From positions 1-64,000 of the forward strand of contig JACIXB010000015.1 in NCBI GenBank assembly GCA_014360685.1: DNA of 64,000 nucleotides, given 5' to 3'. A model generated the notes under the pieces. The model was given only the letters and a program-made list of their open reading frames with translations. It had not been told where the DNA came from and ran no database searches. The translations under genes were made by a program, and so were the position numbers. This DNA comes from Actinomycetota bacterium. Its GTDB lineage: Bacteria; Actinomycetota; Geothermincolia; Geothermincolales; RBG-13-55-18. This document shows positions 62,274 through 64,000 of the stretch, piece by piece; position 1 is the stretch's first letter; each line of letters begins with the position of its first letter.

Positions 62274-62615
62274 CGGTCCTCCTTTCCATCTCCGGTTTCC
62301 TTCATTGTCGATAGCCATAGGCGGGCAGGATCGGCGCGGCGTTCCACGGCTTCTTCAACGACCTTCCTGCCTGACGCCTCCCGGGCAAACCCACCTTTCA
62401 CTTTCCTCCCGCTGCTGCCGAGGGGCGCGCGTCCGGGGCCGACCCTGCGCATCACCAGTAATACCCGACGCCTCCCCGACGCCTCCCGCCATCCCTTTAC
62501 ATGTCCCGCCTCTTCAGCTACACCTGGCGGATGTTCGGGGCGCGATCGGCCGGCATCCCCCGCTGACCCAAGCCACTACCTGCCACCCTCGCCGGGCATG
62601 GCCTCGCCAGCGCCA
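62274..62615. other. 342-bp spacer
   Basis: No gene is supported. A short motif, GACGCCTCCC, occurs three times (once near 62375, then as an adjacent pair at about 62468-62490). Confidence 0.35.
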
Positions 62616-63173
62616 TCAGCCTCCGGCCATATCCCTGTAGCCCCTTAGCAGAAGCAAGTTCATGGCCACTACTTTCCCCGCGAACTCCGTCTCTTCTTCC
62701 CCGCATACTCCAAGCTGCCTCACCGCTTTCGGTGAATCGATGACGCAACCCGATCCCACCCTTCTCCCCGCACCGATCTCCACTCCCTCGACCACCGCCA
62801 GGTGTCCCACAACCGTTCCATCGCCCAGGGAGGCCTTGAAGACCACCGATCCGAAACCCACGAAACAGCCCGCCCCGATCTCGCAGGGACCGTGCACTAT
62901 GCATCCATGGGCGAGGGAGGTCTCCGGCCCTACCGTCACCGTGGTGCCCTCGAGGGCATGGATGATGACCCGGTCCTGGACGTTGCACCGGTCGCTTATC
63001 ACTATGGTGCTGCCGGGTTCGTCCGCCCTTATAACCGCACCGGGACCCACGAAAACCTCATCCCCTATGACCACATTCCCGATGACCGAGGCGGTTGGGT
63101 CCAGAAACGAACTCCCCGCCACGCGTGGCCTCCTACCGCTCGTGTCCTCCCTTGTGCCTGCCCGTAGCGCCAT
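62616..63173 (-). CDS. Gamma-carbonic-anhydrase-like left-handed beta-helix protein
   Basis: A 185-residue hexapeptide-repeat protein of the gamma-CA type. The repeats start at ASVIGNVVIGDEVFVGPGAV. The three metal-ligand His residues are present in VIIHALEG and LAHGCIVHGP. The C-terminal helix (FAGKVVAMNLLLLRGY) packs the trimer. Gamma-CAs interconvert CO2 and bicarbonate or serve as structural relatives. A link to CO2-using PurE is possible but speculative. ATG 63173 follows GGGAGGGACC. Confidence 0.85.
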   Translation of the reverse strand: MALRAGTREDTSGRRPRVAGSSFLDPTASVIGNVVIGDEVFVGPGAVIRADEPGSTIVISDRCNVQDRVIIHALEGTTVTVGPETSLAHGCIVHGPCEIGAGCFVGFGSVVFKASLGDGTVVGHLAVVEGVEIGAGRRVGSGCVIDSPKAVRQLGVCGEEETEFAGKVVAMNLLLLRGYRDMAGG

Positions 63174-63595
63174 CTTCTGGTCCCTCCCTCGTTGCACTCT
63201 ATTTCAGGCGAGTATTCCTGCCTCGCAACGCAACGGTCCGACAGGGCATCAGGCTTTCCCCACTTTCTGCCCCCGGGATACACATTCCAGGTAGTCGGCC
63301 AGAATCCATTGAAAGCCCTCGGGTCACGCAAACATCTGGCCGTCGGTTGTGGGGAAGATTATCCCTCAAGGTTGACGCCCACGCAAGCGAATCCACGGCC
63401 CTCCCAGCCGCAACGCGATACGACGGAGGACGGGGGACGATCGACCACCAAAACGGGCGATGATGGTGGCGTGAAAAGCCGCCGGGAGACGGTAAAGAGA
63501 CGGACAACAGGCGCCCTTTGAAGGGGGTTTCCTTGGTCCGTCTATCTCGGGCTCCCCGGTGCTGAAGCAAACGTCGCCCAGGATGTATCCTCGCC
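63174..63595. other. 422-bp spacer
   Basis: No supported gene, terminator or clear repeat between the flavoprotein 3' end and the gamma-CA-like gene. Confidence 0.35.
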
Positions 63596-64000
63596 TCAGC
63601 CCCGGTACCCGGCCAGGATGGAGCGGGCGGCCACCACGCCGGAAGCCGAGGCCTGCACCAGGCCGCGGGTGATGCCCGCTCCGTCGCCCACGGCGTAAAG
63701 GTCGCGGACGTCGGTCTGGAGGTCCTTTCCCAGGTGGAGGCGGGAGGAATAGAACTTGACCTCTACGCCGTAGAGGAGGGTATCGCGGGAATTGAGGCCC
63801 GGGCACAGCCGGTCCAGGGCCTCCAACATCTCCAGGATGTCGGAGATGTAGCGGTAAGGCAGGGCGAAGCTCAGGTCCCCCGGCGTGGCGTCGGGAAGGG
63901 TGGGTTTCACCGTGGAGCGGGCGATGCGCCGCGCCGTGGAGCGGCGCCCGGCGAGGAGATCACCCAGGCGCTGTACCAGTATGCCTTCCCCCAAGAGGTT
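63596..64000 (-). CDS. FAD-dependent oxidoreductase, 3' part (runs off the right edge)
   Basis: The last ~134 residues of a flavoprotein of the uncharacterised FAD-dependent dehydrogenase family. It contains ALPYRYISDILEMLEALD, GVEVKFYSSRLHL, and the second FAD-contact motif DLYAVGDGAGITRGLVQASA. The frame stays open to the window edge, so the true start is outside and an in-frame Met at 63994 is internal. Function is unknown. Confidence 0.85.
   Translation of the reverse strand, partial: NLLGEGILVQRLGDLLAGRRSTARRIARSTVKPTLPDATPGDLSFALPYRYISDILEMLEALDRLCPGLNSRDTLLYGVEVKFYSSRLHLGKDLQTDVRDLYAVGDGAGITRGLVQASASGVVAARSILAGYRG

Overview
The window comes from a high-GC bacterium, most likely an anaerobic Actinobacteriota-type lineage. 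This is an inference from GC-rich codon use, frequent GTG/TTG starts, promoters placed so that mRNAs would be leaderless, separate PurL/PurQ/PurS chemistry, an aldehyde:ferredoxin oxidoreductase relic, corrinoid methyl-transfer proteins and acyl-CoA enzymes. No rRNA or other direct taxonomic marker is present.

Layout. 0-0.8 kb: a minus-strand tRNA operon (Glu-Asp-Phe) with a strong terminator. 1.2-4.8 kb: two plus-strand genes that share an N-terminal domain, one ending in HEAT-like repeats and the other in an HD-GYP phosphodiesterase. 5.2-8.3 kb: an MFS transporter and a CoA-binding acyl-CoA synthetase-like protein. 8.7-28 kb: an accessory zone with heavy gene decay. It holds tRNA-Lys, a phytoene-desaturase-like flavoprotein, a truncated flavoprotein joined to a frameshifted and truncated AOR gene, a ferredoxin, a tRNA 3'-half relic, MgtE, an internally deleted acetyl-CoA synthetase relic beside an intact SatP-type acetate transporter, a URO-D-family methyltransferase with its corrinoid protein, two paralogous FAD-linked oxidases, another ferredoxin, an MFS stub and a CAP-domain secreted protein. 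28.8-34.6 kb: a YkgJ-like protein, an SGNH hydrolase, an acyl-CoA synthetase followed by a thiolase, and a type IV pilin-like protein. 34.8-35.3 kb: a dead transposase.

35.4-43.4 kb is a complete trpEGDCFBA operon. It is preceded by a consensus promoter, an 18-residue leader peptide with three consecutive Trp codons, and mutually exclusive antiterminator and terminator hairpins, which together form a textbook ribosome-mediated attenuator. 43.9-45.8 kb holds a LarA-family protein and a small membrane protein.

46.1-62.3 kb is an almost complete de novo purine pathway on the minus strand: purB-purC/S-purQ-purL-purF-purM-purN-purH in one run, then purD-purE, an Rnk-like gene, purA, and a second divergent SAICAR-synthetase homologue. 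PurC and PurS are fused in one polypeptide, and no purK is visible. The window ends with a gamma-carbonic-anhydrase-like protein and the 3' end of an FAD-dependent oxidoreductase that runs off the right edge.

The most notable signals are the trp attenuator, the PurC-PurS fusion with a second PurC-like gene, the HEAT/HD-GYP gene pair with a common N-terminal module, the decayed tungsten-enzyme/flavoprotein locus between tRNA-Lys and a tRNA 3'-half copy, and several dispersed or tandem repeats of unknown role.
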